A stretch of DNA of 64,000 nt. It comes from Paracoccus isoporae. GTDB lineage: Bacteria > Pseudomonadota > Alphaproteobacteria > Rhodobacterales > Rhodobacteraceae. The stretch is taken from contig NZ_FNAH01000005.1 of NCBI RefSeq assembly GCF_900101865.1, forward strand, positions 182,642 to 246,641, given 5' to 3'. Each line of letters begins with the position of its first letter. The stretch's first letter is position 1. The translations under genes were made by a program, and so were the position numbers. This document shows positions 52,742 to 61,915 of the stretch, piece by piece. A model generated the notes under the pieces. It had not been told where the DNA came from, searched no databases, and worked only from the letters and a program-made list of their open reading frames with translations.

Positions 52742-52927
52742 ATGCCGGTTTGCATTCTGCTTGACGATAACGATGCTCACCAGTCGTAGCACCAGATCGA
52801 GCTGCTCTCGCTGCCTGAACGAATGATCGGGCGCAACGCCGAATTTTCGGTCGAGCCAAACAAGCTCGACCGGCGGAGCATGACGCTGTTGATCTGGCTC
52901 CATGTTGCAGGTTTAATCGATGGTTAA
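52742..52927 (+). pseudogene. Small open frame interrupted by an in-frame TAG
   Basis: The ATG at 52742 is preceded by a strong purine-rich site (GGGGGGAAGAG). The frame reads MPVCILLDDNDAHQS, then TAG at 52787-52789, and continues without other stops (HQIELLSLPERMIGRNAEF, later MTLLIWLHVAGLIDG) to TAA at 52925-52927. The total would be about 61 codons. I do not recognise the family. The TAG may be a nonsense mutation in a small gene. Chance cannot be ruled out at this length. Confidence 0.35.
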
Positions 52928-53057
52928 CCGGAGTTTAATGCCAGACGAACCAGATGGCTTGCGGTTGCTGCGTCCGCCTCGACAAGAAGGTTCACCAACC
53001 TGGGTAGTTTGGTGTATGTGAGCGGCAATGTCCGACTCCGACTGACGAAAGATTTCC

Positions 53058-54482
53058 ATGACCTCCTCAAAAGACAATGACATCCGCAATCCGCAGAGCT
53101 TGCCCTCGCAACCGCCGAAAAACGACTTGCCCTCTGTCATGGATCAGCACCTGCCGACGCAGCCACTTGGACAGGCAGCGTTCTGGGCGCCGCGTCACGT
53201 CGCCGCCTCGCCGGTTCTGGGGCAGGTGCCGTTCCTGTTTTGGTTGAGCGAGGTCACGTCAGCGCGCCAGATCGTGCAGCTCGGGATGGATGACGGCATC
53301 GCCTATATGGCGCTGTGCCAGGCGGCGGAACGTCTGAATGGAAATTCCCTCTGCCTCGCGCTCGATTCGGGTGAGGTCACGCTGTCCTCCGGCATGAACT
53401 ATCAGCACATCACGCAATACACGGATTTCTCGGAGATCGTTGCTGACGTCGATGACATATCGAGCCTGCCGGAAGAGGTGGATCTGCTCGTGATCGGCGC
53501 GCCCCTCGAACGAGTCGGCTGGGATCTGCTGTGCGACGAGATCCTTCCGAAGCTGTCCGGCAGTGCAGTGATCGCGGTCATCAATCCGAAAAAGGTGCTG
53601 GCCGATCAGGTCGCAAAGCGTGCTCTGGGTGAGGATGATTGGCCAAGGCTCACCCTGCGCCCCGTGGTCAGCGACGGGGCCGAAGTTCTCGTGATGCTTC
53701 GCGGTTCTGACCAGCCGGAGCAATTGCGGCGCCTCGCGCGTCAGGCGCCGGATCAGTCCTCCTGGCGGACGATGCGGCAGGCGTTCAATCGCCTGGGCCA
53801 GGGTCTTGTGGCCATACAGCAGAGCCGTGATCTGCGCCGCGAAAAGAAGGACATGACCGGACGCCTCAAGGAAAACCTTGCAGAGATCAAATCCCTGAAG
53901 TCAGAGGTGAAAAGCGCCGATGCCGCGGAAAAGACCCAGCATGACCGGCAGGCGGAGATGGCCGCTCGGCTGCATGATCTTCAGCAGGTGCTGGAGGAGA
54001 TCGAAGCGTCGAAGTCGGATCTGATCGCCGAGAGCGAAACGCTTAGAGCGCAGTGTGAGGCTGCGCGCCGTGATGCTGAAGAGGCGACAGGAGCCCTCGC
54101 CGATGCGAAGTCCGGGGCTGACATGGCGAAGGCCGCTCTGGAGCAGGCGAGAACCGAGCTGTCCGAAGCGCGGAAATCTCATGATGAGCGCATCGGGGAT
54201 ATCGCCGCGCTCACCGGGAAATTCACTGCGGAACGGGACGCCGCTGCGGCAAAGCTGGCACAAGAGCACGCGAGATGCGCGGAATTGGAAGTTGCGCTCG
54301 AGGCAGAGCGCGCGCGTCGAGCCGAACTGGAAAGCCTGCTGTCTGAACAGGAACAGCGCCTGGCGCACACGAGCCAGGTTGCCTCGGACATGACCGCACA
54401 TCGTGACGCGCTGCTGCACAGCAGTTCGTGGAAAGTAACTTCGCCTCTTAGAAAAGCGACGAAGCTGCTGCGAGGTCGTTGA
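53058..54482 (+). CDS. Methyltransferase-like protein with long coiled coil
   Basis: A 474-residue protein. Residues 45-230 resemble the class I methyltransferase-like domain often found in polysaccharide gene clusters (FLFWLSEVTSARQIVQLGMDDGIAYMALCQAAERL, later VDLLVIGAPLERVGWDLLCDEILPKLSGSAVIAV). The usual glycine motif is weakened to QLGMDDG, and no HIDG-type motif is seen, so activity is doubtful. Residues 255-440 are a predicted coiled coil rich in Glu, Ala, Arg and Lys. The last residues, SSSWKVTSPLRKATKLLRGR, match a tail common in cell-surface glycan proteins. The function is probably in assembly of an exported glycan. Confidence 0.7.
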   Translation: MTSSKDNDIRNPQSLPSQPPKNDLPSVMDQHLPTQPLGQAAFWAPRHVAASPVLGQVPFLFWLSEVTSARQIVQLGMDDGIAYMALCQAAERLNGNSLCLALDSGEVTLSSGMNYQHITQYTDFSEIVADVDDISSLPEEVDLLVIGAPLERVGWDLLCDEILPKLSGSAVIAVINPKKVLADQVAKRALGEDDWPRLTLRPVVSDGAEVLVMLRGSDQPEQLRRLARQAPDQSSWRTMRQAFNRLGQGLVAIQQSRDLRREKKDMTGRLKENLAEIKSLKSEVKSADAAEKTQHDRQAEMAARLHDLQQVLEEIEASKSDLIAESETLRAQCEAARRDAEEATGALADAKSGADMAKAALEQARTELSEARKSHDERIGDIAALTGKFTAERDAAAAKLAQEHARCAELEVALEAERARRAELESLLSEQEQRLAHTSQVASDMTAHRDALLHSSSWKVTSPLRKATKLLRGR

Positions 54483-54602
54483 ACATCGTGGGGATATGCC
54501 GCTTAACCTGTTGAAGAAATTCTAGTAAGCGCACCGGGGCAACAGATGCCTCGCAATTCAGTAGAACCGTGATTTCAAAATGAATTCGGATGTGTTTGCC
54601 TG

Positions 54603-56171
54603 ATGAGGGACGATGTGTTGACCAAGACATCAGCTCTGGCCGCGGCAGCGGACGAACTGCTTGATTTGGGACGAACAAGCTCGGATTTTTCCTTGCTAAA
54701 GGTGATTCTGAAATCCGGGGAGCTCGACGAAGTGCGGGCGCGAAGATGCCTTTCTTACGCGCGCGAGACGGCAGACATCGAGACGGCCTTGGCGGCGATG
54801 AAGCATCTCGCCGGGAAACTGAGGGCTGCGAACAGCATGAGCCCGGCCATCGAACGAGAGCTTGTCAGCCTGGAGGGGGACGAGCTTTACGGGCTTGCGC
54901 GTCTGGACGAACTCCCCGCGATTGCAATTGACCCGGTGGTGCCCACACCCGGGCGCCTTCTGTATCTGCTTCATCACAGCCGCCCCTATCTGACGAACGG
55001 ATACGCGACGCGTGGTCACGGCGTTGCAACCGGGCTGCGAGAGGCGGGTGTCGATCTGGTCTGCCTTACTCGCCCTGGCTTTCCCCTGGATGTGGTCAAG
55101 GATCTTCCCGCGTTTATCCCTGAATCCGATCTGATCGACGGCATCACCTATCTTCGCCAGTTGCATCCCAAACGCAGCGGCCGGGGTCGCAGCCAGATGT
55201 ATTTCGCTGATGCGGCGGACCAGATTGAACGGCGGCTGAGGGAGATCAGGCCACAGGCGGTGATGGTGGCATCGAATTATGTCGCGGCAATCCCGGCGGT
55301 GATGGCTGCACACCGCTGCGGTTTGCCGATTGCCTACGAGGTTCGTGGCTTCTGGGAGGTCACGCAACTCTCGCGCGATTCCGGGCTCGAGAAAACCATG
55401 AAATTCCGCGCGCAGAAGGCGCTTGAATCACGGGTTGCGGCAGCCTGCGATCACGTCTTCACGCTCGCCTCGCCGATGCGGGACGAGTTGGTCCGGCGCG
55501 GCGTCGCGCGCGACAAGATTTCCCTCCTGCCGAACTCCTGCGACACGGCGCAGTTCTGCCCGCAGCCACGCGCCGATGCGCTGGCAGAAAAGTGGAGCAT
55601 TCCGCAGGGCGTCCCGGTCATCGGCTATATCGGCTCTTTCGTGCAATATGAGGGGCTGGACGATCTGACACGCGCCTGTGCGCGCCTGCGGCGCGAAGGC
55701 CATGTCTTCCGCTTGGTTCTGGTCGGAGGAAATACGAATGGAACCGTCGAGGCGGAAATCGCCGAGATCGCGCGAGAGAGCGGGCTTGGAGACTGGCTCA
55801 TCACACCGGGTCGGGTTCCCCACGAGCAAGTGGATGCCTGGTATTCGCTGATCGATATCGCACCATTCCCCCGCAAGCCCCAGCCGGTCACCGAACTGGT
55901 GTCACCGCTGAAGCCGCTCGAAGCGATGGCGGCGGGAAAGGCGGTGGTCATGTCCTCCGTGCGTGCCATGGCCGAGATGGTCGAGGGCGGCCAGACCGGG
56001 CTGGTATTTCAGAAAGGCAATGCCGATGATCTCGCGACGAAGCTGGCCAAGCTCATCGAAGATCGGGACATCCGCCGGTCGCTTGGGCAGAATGCACGAC
56101 GCTATATCCTGGCCGAGCGCACCTGGCGCAGCATGGGTGAGCGGGTGAAGCATTGGATGCAGCAATTATGA
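54603..56171 (+). CDS. Glycosyltransferase, family 4-like
   Basis: A 522-residue GT-B enzyme. An N-terminal helical region (residues 1-110) precedes the first Rossmann domain (GRLLYLLHHSRPYLTNGYATRGHGVATGLREAG). The second has VIGYIGSFVQYEGLDDL, FRLVLVGG, PGRVPHEQVDAWYSLIDIAPFPR and the donor-site EX7E-like region VSPLKPLEAMAAGKAVVMS. Donor and acceptor are unknown. Its stop overlaps the next small gene by the ATGA arrangement, so it belongs to the same transcript as the following heparinase-like gene. Confidence 0.88.
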   Translation: MRDDVLTKTSALAAAADELLDLGRTSSDFSLLKVILKSGELDEVRARRCLSYARETADIETALAAMKHLAGKLRAANSMSPAIERELVSLEGDELYGLARLDELPAIAIDPVVPTPGRLLYLLHHSRPYLTNGYATRGHGVATGLREAGVDLVCLTRPGFPLDVVKDLPAFIPESDLIDGITYLRQLHPKRSGRGRSQMYFADAADQIERRLREIRPQAVMVASNYVAAIPAVMAAHRCGLPIAYEVRGFWEVTQLSRDSGLEKTMKFRAQKALESRVAAACDHVFTLASPMRDELVRRGVARDKISLLPNSCDTAQFCPQPRADALAEKWSIPQGVPVIGYIGSFVQYEGLDDLTRACARLRREGHVFRLVLVGGNTNGTVEAEIAEIARESGLGDWLITPGRVPHEQVDAWYSLIDIAPFPRKPQPVTELVSPLKPLEAMAAGKAVVMSSVRAMAEMVEGGQTGLVFQKGNADDLATKLAKLIEDRDIRRSLGQNARRYILAERTWRSMGERVKHWMQQL

Positions 56172-56555
56172 GTGAACAGGAGCGCATCGACCGTTTCTAC
56201 GAGTTTTGCGTGAATCCGGCGGATGACGGGGTGAATGAACCCTGCCGCGTCGTGGTGCATGACAAGGTCGCAGATGAATTCTGCGCGTTTCAGGAACTGG
56301 AGCCAGGTGCATCTTGGACAGGCTCGCTGCGTGACCTGTCGCAGAATTCATTCTGCTTGAAGGTCAATGTGCAGCAAACGCTCGGTTCTAGGCTTGGCAT
56401 GGGATTTCGCTGCGTGTGACTTTCATCACGAAATCGCTGTGCATTTTTCGAGCTATCTGCAGCGTAAAGTCGCCGAATTTTTAAGATGGCGGCGGATCAT
56501 TCGGAGCCAACGGGCTACTCGTTCTAAGTTAGGCATGGAAAATAAGACCTTATGA
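56168..56555 (+). pseudogene. Small gene split by a frameshift between glycosyltransferase and heparinase-like gene
   Basis: The first frame (56168-56419) starts MSEQERIDRFYEFCVNPADDG, coupled by ATGA to the glycosyltransferase stop, and ends early at GFRCV. A second frame, open from 56367, reads CDFHHEIAVHFSSYLQRKVAEFLRW and ends KTL with a TGA that overlaps the heparinase-like ATG (again ATGA). Both couplings are what one intact gene of about 128 codons would show. The region is 388 bases long, one base out of phase. The change lies between about 56367 and 56419. I do not recognise the family. A sequencing error or programmed frameshift is also possible. Confidence 0.5.
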
Positions 56556-58381
56556 CTAAGTTGATACACGCTTACGAAAATCTGGCAGGCATTGTCGCGG
56601 CGAGCTATGTCCGGCGAGCAGACGCAATTATTAAAAGCGGCTGGAAGTCGCGAGGCTATCCAGTGTTAATGCTGCAGGACGAAATTCCCTGGACACTCAA
56701 CGATCAATCCCTGCGATCTTGGAGCTTCTCTATCCACTCGCTTGGTATGATAGATTTGCTCCTCGTCGCGCATTCGCGGACCGGAGACGCTAAATATTTG
56801 GATCTTCCGCTGAAGGTTAGCCTCGACTGGGCCAAAAAACACCCGCGAGACGCGAAGGACGTTGATAACATGGCTTGGTACGACATGGCTGTGGGCATGC
56901 GCGCTTACCGGCTGGCATATCTCACGCAGGCCGCCGAGGAAGCTGGATTGATCAATGACGAGACGCGTGAGATTCTGTACGGAGCGCTTGAGGCACATCG
57001 TGCCGAATTGGCCGACGATGCCAAGATAATTTTTCAGAATAATCACGGTTACTACCAAATTGCGGGACAGTTGGCGCTTGGCAGAAGGTTCGGCGCCACC
57101 TCTCAGCCGATGCAAGAACTCTACGATCAGGGCCTGGAACGATTCCATCGGATATTAGACAAGCAATTCAGTGCGGAAGGCGTCCATCGCGAACATTCAC
57201 CAAATTATCACCGCATGGTGCTCAGCGCGCTGCAGGGAATTGTTCGAAGCGGCCTAATCTCGGATGATACTTTGCGACAGCGCGCACATCTAATTGAAGA
57301 GTCGCTTGCCTGGTTTATCTTCCCGTCCGGCCGGGTGGTCAACTTTGGCGACAGCGACAGCCATAGCGTCCTGTGTTCAGCTGAGGCCGCGGCGGAGCGT
57401 TGGGATACCGTACTGATGCGCGCGGTCGCGACCGAGCCTCCGCATGATCTGTCGGTGCCGCGTGGCCTCAAGCGGTTCGACGATTCCGGCTACGCGGTCG
57501 TGAGAATCGCGGCTGGCGATGAGGGCGTGCCATCGCAGGACAGCTATCTTGCTCAGACGGCGTGCTTCCATTCCCGCGCGCACAAACACGCAGATGATCT
57601 CAGTTTCGTCTGGTTCGATCGAGGTGAGCCACTGCTTGTCGATGCAGGTCGGTACGGTTATCTGGGGATGGCCGAGAAGGGCTCGGAAGCTTGGCTGGAT
57701 GGGAGTTGGTACAGCGACCCGATGCGGTTGTTTGTCGAGTCGACCCGTGCACATAACACGCTCGAGTTCGACACGCGCAGCAGCCCGCGCCTCGGGGCCA
57801 AACCCTATGGCAGCGGCATCGTGGATTCGGCTGAAGCGGATGGCACTTTCGCAATAGAATCGGCATGCAAGCAGTTCGGTTCGATCCGGCATGAACGTGT
57901 TCTGGTGTTTCGCCCCGCAGAATGGCTGATCACCTTCGATGTCTTCACCGATAATCTGAAGCAACCGCATGATGTCACCCAATGGTTTCACGCGGCGCCG
58001 GGAAGCCAAGTGACGCAATCAGCCGGTGGATTTGAAATGGAAACGGTGCTTGGCCAGAAGCTGTGTGTCGTCGCGCTGCTACCCGGCACTGAATCGACCG
58101 AGGTCGAAACTGGCGTCAGAGAGCCGCGCCTTCAGGGATGGTGGTCCGGCACGGAGCGAGAGGCCGAGCCAGCACCAGCCTTCGGGTTTCGCCAAACCGG
58201 ATCCACCACCGGCGTCTTCGCCACCTTGTTCACCTTCGCGAATGCACCCGAACCGGATTTCGAAGCAAGCCGCTGCAATGTGACCGGCCGTCGCTTCAGG
58301 CTGAACTGGTCAGATGAGGCCGGGGATCACAGCGTCAGTGTTCATCGAGACGACGGCCTGAAGATCATCGCGGCAGATTAA
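56552..58381 (+). CDS. Heparinase II/III-like protein
   Basis: A 609-residue protein of the heparinase II/III and alginate-lyase type. The N-terminal alpha/alpha toroid (IPWTLNDQSLRSWSFSIHSLGMIDLLL, FQNNHGYYQIAGQLALGRRF, REHSPNYHRMVLSALQG) is followed by a C-terminal beta-sheet domain (CFHSRAHKHADDLSFVWFDRGEPLLVDAGRYGY, RAHNTLEFD). Conserved Asn-His, Tyr and His positions suggest a lyase fold. No signal peptide is seen, so it probably acts in the cytoplasm or is a glycan-modifying protein of the export locus. The first 500 bases are more AT-rich than the window average, suggesting transfer. Confidence 0.85.
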   Translation: MTKLIHAYENLAGIVAASYVRRADAIIKSGWKSRGYPVLMLQDEIPWTLNDQSLRSWSFSIHSLGMIDLLLVAHSRTGDAKYLDLPLKVSLDWAKKHPRDAKDVDNMAWYDMAVGMRAYRLAYLTQAAEEAGLINDETREILYGALEAHRAELADDAKIIFQNNHGYYQIAGQLALGRRFGATSQPMQELYDQGLERFHRILDKQFSAEGVHREHSPNYHRMVLSALQGIVRSGLISDDTLRQRAHLIEESLAWFIFPSGRVVNFGDSDSHSVLCSAEAAAERWDTVLMRAVATEPPHDLSVPRGLKRFDDSGYAVVRIAAGDEGVPSQDSYLAQTACFHSRAHKHADDLSFVWFDRGEPLLVDAGRYGYLGMAEKGSEAWLDGSWYSDPMRLFVESTRAHNTLEFDTRSSPRLGAKPYGSGIVDSAEADGTFAIESACKQFGSIRHERVLVFRPAEWLITFDVFTDNLKQPHDVTQWFHAAPGSQVTQSAGGFEMETVLGQKLCVVALLPGTESTEVETGVREPRLQGWWSGTEREAEPAPAFGFRQTGSTTGVFATLFTFANAPEPDFEASRCNVTGRRFRLNWSDEAGDHSVSVHRDDGLKIIAAD

Positions 58382-58430
58382 GCAATCTGCCGCGACGCAC
58401 TACATACTGGTCCGTTTGACGCGGTAGCCC

Positions 58431-59699
58431 CTAGGACGGCCGCCCCGTCCACACCCCGCGCGTGTCTATGATGCGCGTGCCGGAAGGGGCCGGCATGGCC
58501 TTGAAATCGTCGTGATCGACGAGCAGGACGACGATGTCGCAGGCGGACAGGGCCTCGCTCGCGCTCATCAGACGGGTCTTGCCGTCAAGTGCCGGGGGAA
58601 GCTCCCGGACAAAGGGTTCGACCACATCGACCTGACCCGGGTAGAGCTCGGTGAGCCGCGTGGCGATGCTCAGCGCGGGGCTTTCGCGCAGATCGTCGAT
58701 ATTCGGCTTGAAGGCGAGGCCGAAGCAGGCGATTCGGGCCGGCTGATCCGAAGTCGCGGCATGTTCGGCCACGGCCTGATGGATCCTGGCCAGAACCCAG
58801 TCCGGCTTGGCGTCGTTGATCTCGCGCGCGGCGCGGATGATGCGGGCCTCTTCGGGCGCCTGGCTCACGATGAACCACGGATCGACCGCGATGCAATGGC
58901 CGCCGACACCGGGTCCGGGCTGGAGGATATTCACGCGCGGATGGCGGTTGGCCAGGCGGATCAGCTCCCAGACATTGATGTCAAGCCGGTCGCAGATCAC
59001 TGAAAGCTCGTTGGCGAAGGCGATATTGACGTCGCGGAAGCTGTTTTCGGTCAGCTTGGCCATTTCGGCCGTGCGGCAATCGGTTTCGATGCAATCCCCC
59101 TCGACCGCCAGCTTGTAGAGCTGGCGCGCGCGGCTGGCGCAGGCCGGTGTCATCCCGCCGATGATCCGGTCATTGCTGACCAGTTCGCGCAGCGCATGTC
59201 CGGGCAGGATCCGCTCGGGGCAATGGGCGATGCGGATGTCGGATGCCTCTCCCTCGGTCTGCGGAAAGCTGAGATCAGGCCGCATCTCGGCCAGCCAGCC
59301 GGCCATCTGTTCGGTCGCGCCCACAGGACTGGTGGATTCCAGGATCACCAGATCGCCCTTCTTCAGCACCGGCGCGATCGAGCGGGCCGCGGATTCGACG
59401 AATGAGAGATCCGGATCATGGCCCTCACCCTCGTCGATGAAGGGCGTCGGCACGGCGATCAGGAAGGCGTCGGCGGCCTCCGGCGTGGTGGTTGCCCGCA
59501 GATGACCTGCCGAAACGGTCCGGCGCAGCGCGTCCTCCAGGCCGGGCTCGACGATATGGGTCTGGCCCCGGTTGATGCTGTCGACCGCGCGCTCGTTCAC
59601 GTCCAGACCGATGACCTTGACGCCGCGCAGCGCGAAGACGACGGCCGTGGGCAGCCCGATATAGCCCAGGCCCACCATGCAGATGCTGTCGAATTTCAT
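58431..59699 (-). CDS. wecC: UDP-N-acetyl-D-mannosamine dehydrogenase
   Basis: Oxidises UDP-ManNAc to UDP-ManNAcA with NAD. The 422-residue protein starts with the Rossmann motif [12 protein letters not shown]. It has [42 protein letters not shown], the catalytic Cys in [15 protein letters not shown] and the C-terminal [16 protein letters not shown]. The sequence fits WecC better than UDP-glucose dehydrogenase, and the wecB neighbour supports this. The ATG overlaps the wecB stop (ATGA). It is convergent to the heparinase-like gene, with 49 bases between. Confidence 0.93.
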   Translation of the reverse strand: MKFDSICMVGLGYIGLPTAVVFALRGVKVIGLDVNERAVDSINRGQTHIVEPGLEDALRRTVSAGHLRATTTPEAADAFLIAVPTPFIDEGEGHDPDLSFVESAARSIAPVLKKGDLVILESTSPVGATEQMAGWLAEMRPDLSFPQTEGEASDIRIAHCPERILPGHALRELVSNDRIIGGMTPACASRARQLYKLAVEGDCIETDCRTAEMAKLTENSFRDVNIAFANELSVICDRLDINVWELIRLANRHPRVNILQPGPGVGGHCIAVDPWFIVSQAPEEARIIRAAREINDAKPDWVLARIHQAVAEHAATSDQPARIACFGLAFKPNIDDLRESPALSIATRLTELYPGQVDVVEPFVRELPPALDGKTRLMSASEALSACDIVVLLVDHDDFKAMPAPSGTRIIDTRGVWTGRPS

Positions 59700-60844
59700 T
59701 TCTGTCCCTTGTTCTTGAATTTCAGCAACGCATCCAGAATCCGTGGCACGGCCTGCCCGTCGCCATAGGGGTTATGCGAAAAGCTCATCTCGTCGTAGGC
59801 CGCCGGATCCTCCAGCAGGCGCGACGCTTCCGTGACGATCCGGTCGGTCTCGGTGCCGACCAGCCGGACGGTTCCTGCTTCCACCGCCTCCGGGCGTTCG
59901 GTCGTATCCCGCATGACCAGCACCGGCTTTCCGAGCGAGGGCGCCTCTTCCTGGATGCCGCCGGAATCGGTGATGATGAGATGCGAGCGGTTCATCAGCC
60001 CGATGAACGGCAGGTAATCCAGCGGTTCGATCAGATGGATGTTCGCGGCATCGCCGAGCAGCCGCTGCACGGGTTCGCGCACATTCGGGTTCATGTGCAT
60101 CGGATAGACGATATTCACCTCGGGGAACTTGATCGCAAGCTGCCGCAGCGCCTCGCAGATGCGTTCAAACCCGCCGCCGAAGCTTTCGCGCCGGTGGCCG
60201 GTCACGAGAATCATCCGCTTTGCGGGATCGAGAAAGTCGAAGCGCGCCGCCAGCTCCCGCTCCAGCGACGCGTCCGTCTTGATCCGGTCCACCACCTGAA
60301 GCAGCGCGTCGATCACCGTGTTGCCAGTCACGACGATGCTGTCATCGCTGACATTCTCGCGCAGGAGGCTGGCGCGGGAATTCTCGGTCGGGGCGAAATG
60401 CAGCGCGGCCAGGGCGCCGGTGACGCGGCGATTGCCTTCCTCGGGCCAGGGGGAATACAGGTTCCCGGTCCGCAGCCCCGCCTCGACATGGCCGACCGGG
60501 ATGCGGGCGTAATAGGCGGCCAGCGTGGCCGAGAGCGTCGTCGCCGTGTCGCCGTGAACGAGCACGATATCCGGGCGGGAATCGGCCAGAACCTCGCGCA
60601 GACCTTTCAGGATGCTGGCGGTCACGTCGTAGAGATCCTGTCCTGCCCGCATCACGTTCAGATCATGGTCGGGTTCGATGTCGAACAGAGACATGACCTG
60701 ATCGAGCATTTCACGGTGCTGGGCGGTGATGCAGACCTGGCTGTCGAACCTCGGATCGCCGGCGAGCCCGGTGACGAGCGGGGCCATCTTGATCGCTTCG
60801 GGCCGGGTCCCGAACACTGTAAGGACACGCAATTCTTCATCCAT
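59696..60844 (-). CDS. wecB: UDP-N-acetylglucosamine 2-epimerase (non-hydrolysing)
   Basis: Converts UDP-GlcNAc to UDP-ManNAc, the substrate of the next gene. Motifs: [75 protein letters not shown] and [34 protein letters not shown] use the ATG at 60844 (382 residues). An in-frame TTG at 60859 is an alternative, and neither has an ideal ribosome site. wecB and wecC together make UDP-ManNAcA for a surface polysaccharide. Confidence 0.93.
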   Translation of the reverse strand: MDEELRVLTVFGTRPEAIKMAPLVTGLAGDPRFDSQVCITAQHREMLDQVMSLFDIEPDHDLNVMRAGQDLYDVTASILKGLREVLADSRPDIVLVHGDTATTLSATLAAYYARIPVGHVEAGLRTGNLYSPWPEEGNRRVTGALAALHFAPTENSRASLLRENVSDDSIVVTGNTVIDALLQVVDRIKTDASLERELAARFDFLDPAKRMILVTGHRRESFGGGFERICEALRQLAIKFPEVNIVYPMHMNPNVREPVQRLLGDAANIHLIEPLDYLPFIGLMNRSHLIITDSGGIQEEAPSLGKPVLVMRDTTERPEAVEAGTVRLVGTETDRIVTEASRLLEDPAAYDEMSFSHNPYGDGQAVPRILDALLKFKNKGQK

Positions 60845-60875
60845 CCTTAGGTTGAGCAACGCGTGCTTTCTAGAA

Positions 60876-60919
60876 GCAAAGAAATGGCAGTTCCACCCTC
60901 AACGCCGGAATTTCTTTGC
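60876..60919. promoter_or_regulatory. Inverted repeat upstream of wecB
   Basis: GCAAAGAAAT (60876-60885) and ATTTCTTTGC (60910-60919) are perfect 10-base arms 24 bases apart, 32 bases before the wecB ATG. It could be an operator or a leader hairpin. Confidence 0.45.
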
Positions 60920-61234
60920 GCTGTCTGCGGGACTGCTTTCATGTGGCAAATCAGCCGCGCCGAGGTGAGCGGCGGCTGGTTCAGGTAGCCCGTGCGGACG
61001 CAATCGTCAGCTTATTCCTGCAAAATTGCAGATGTCCCGGGAGACGGCTGCGCGAACACGACACCACGCCGCAGCGTAAATTTCTCCGGCTCCGCTTTTG
61101 CGTGGTGCAGAATTTCCGGGCGGTGAAAGATCGTCGATATTGATTTTTCAACGGCTTAAGTTGACAATCGTTATATCAACGCATGAGATTTTCCAGCAAA
61201 TCACCACGGGGTGCTTCGGGCGGAGAATGTTTCG
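60920..61234. other. Intergenic region between wecB and the membrane protein gene
   Basis: No gene is seen. It holds a dyad CTGCAA-AA-TTGCAG at 61018-61031 and a promoter-like TTGACA near its right end, listed separately. Confidence 0.5.
61161..61189 (+). promoter_or_regulatory. Promoter-like sequence before the membrane protein-protease pair
   Basis: A perfect TTGACA (61161-61166) and a weak -10-like TGAGAT (61184-61189) are 17 bases apart, 45 bases before the gene start. GTTGA and TCAAC at 61160-61180 form a short inverted repeat over the -35 and spacer. Confidence 0.45.
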
Positions 61235-61915
61235 ATGACAGAAAAACTGGCCCCCTCGGATCAGAGCGACAGGCCCGAGGGCGTTTCGACCGGAATTCTG
61301 CCTGATCTGCTGGCCGGCATCGCTTTGGGATGTCTGGTCGGCATACTTGTCGGGCTCTCGGCCAGCCCGGTGATTGCGTCGGTGATTGCCGCATTTCTCG
61401 CGCTGATCGGCACGTTTTTCGGCTTTGGCGGCAGCATCGGACCCCTTGCGCCGAAGCTGGGCGCGGCGCGGATCGCTGGGTTTGGCTTCGCCATGGCGAT
61501 CGCCTTCGCGGGTGGCATCGCCCTGCGCTCCCACGGGGCGCTTGGACCCAGCTTCGCGGACCGGGTCGAGGGGTTCGCGGTGGAGGGGATGGAGCCGTCG
61601 CGCGCGCATGATCTGGCCATTTTCGACCTGACCGGGCTTCGGACCGGGCATCTGGCCCAGACCGCCGCGCCCGCGACGCCCCCGGCCTCCGCCCCCTATG
61701 CCTTCGGATCCGAGGATGGCGGGGCTGATCCGAATTGCGCCGGTCTGGACGCCCGCACCATGCCCGCGCCCGACACAAGGCTGGACGCCATGGCGCTGTC
61801 GCCCGAGCCCTGGGCCAGTTTCGGCCGCATCGGCAAGGCGCTGCCAGTCGCGGATCGGGCGGTCTTCGCCGAAGCCGCGTTTCAGGAGCGGTGCGGGAAG
61901 AAGGCCGCGCAATGA
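61235..61915 (+). CDS. Membrane protein of unknown function
   Basis: A 226-residue protein that I do not recognise. Two or three hydrophobic segments occupy residues 20-105 (LLAGIALGCLVGILVGLSASPVIASVIAAFLALIGTFFGFGG and RIAGFGFAMAIAFAGGIAL). A soluble C-terminal part with a few Cys and many Ala/Pro follows, probably in the periplasm. I chose the ATG at 61235 (MTEKLAPSDQ). An upstream in-frame codon lies at 61211. Its stop overlaps the start of the trypsin-like protease gene by 4 bases, so the two products are likely to work together. Confidence 0.65.
   Translation: MTEKLAPSDQSDRPEGVSTGILPDLLAGIALGCLVGILVGLSASPVIASVIAAFLALIGTFFGFGGSIGPLAPKLGAARIAGFGFAMAIAFAGGIALRSHGALGPSFADRVEGFAVEGMEPSRAHDLAIFDLTGLRTGHLAQTAAPATPPASAPYAFGSEDGGADPNCAGLDARTMPAPDTRLDAMALSPEPWASFGRIGKALPVADRAVFAEAAFQERCGKKAAQ

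Noticed and set aside
52601..52903. Minus-strand frame of 100 codons after the secretion operon
   Set aside because: No family motifs, no ribosome site and weak codon bias. The plus strand has a better small frame here.
58382..58430. Terminator between the heparinase-like gene and wecC
   Set aside because: No stem-loop with a T tract could be found in the 49 bases.
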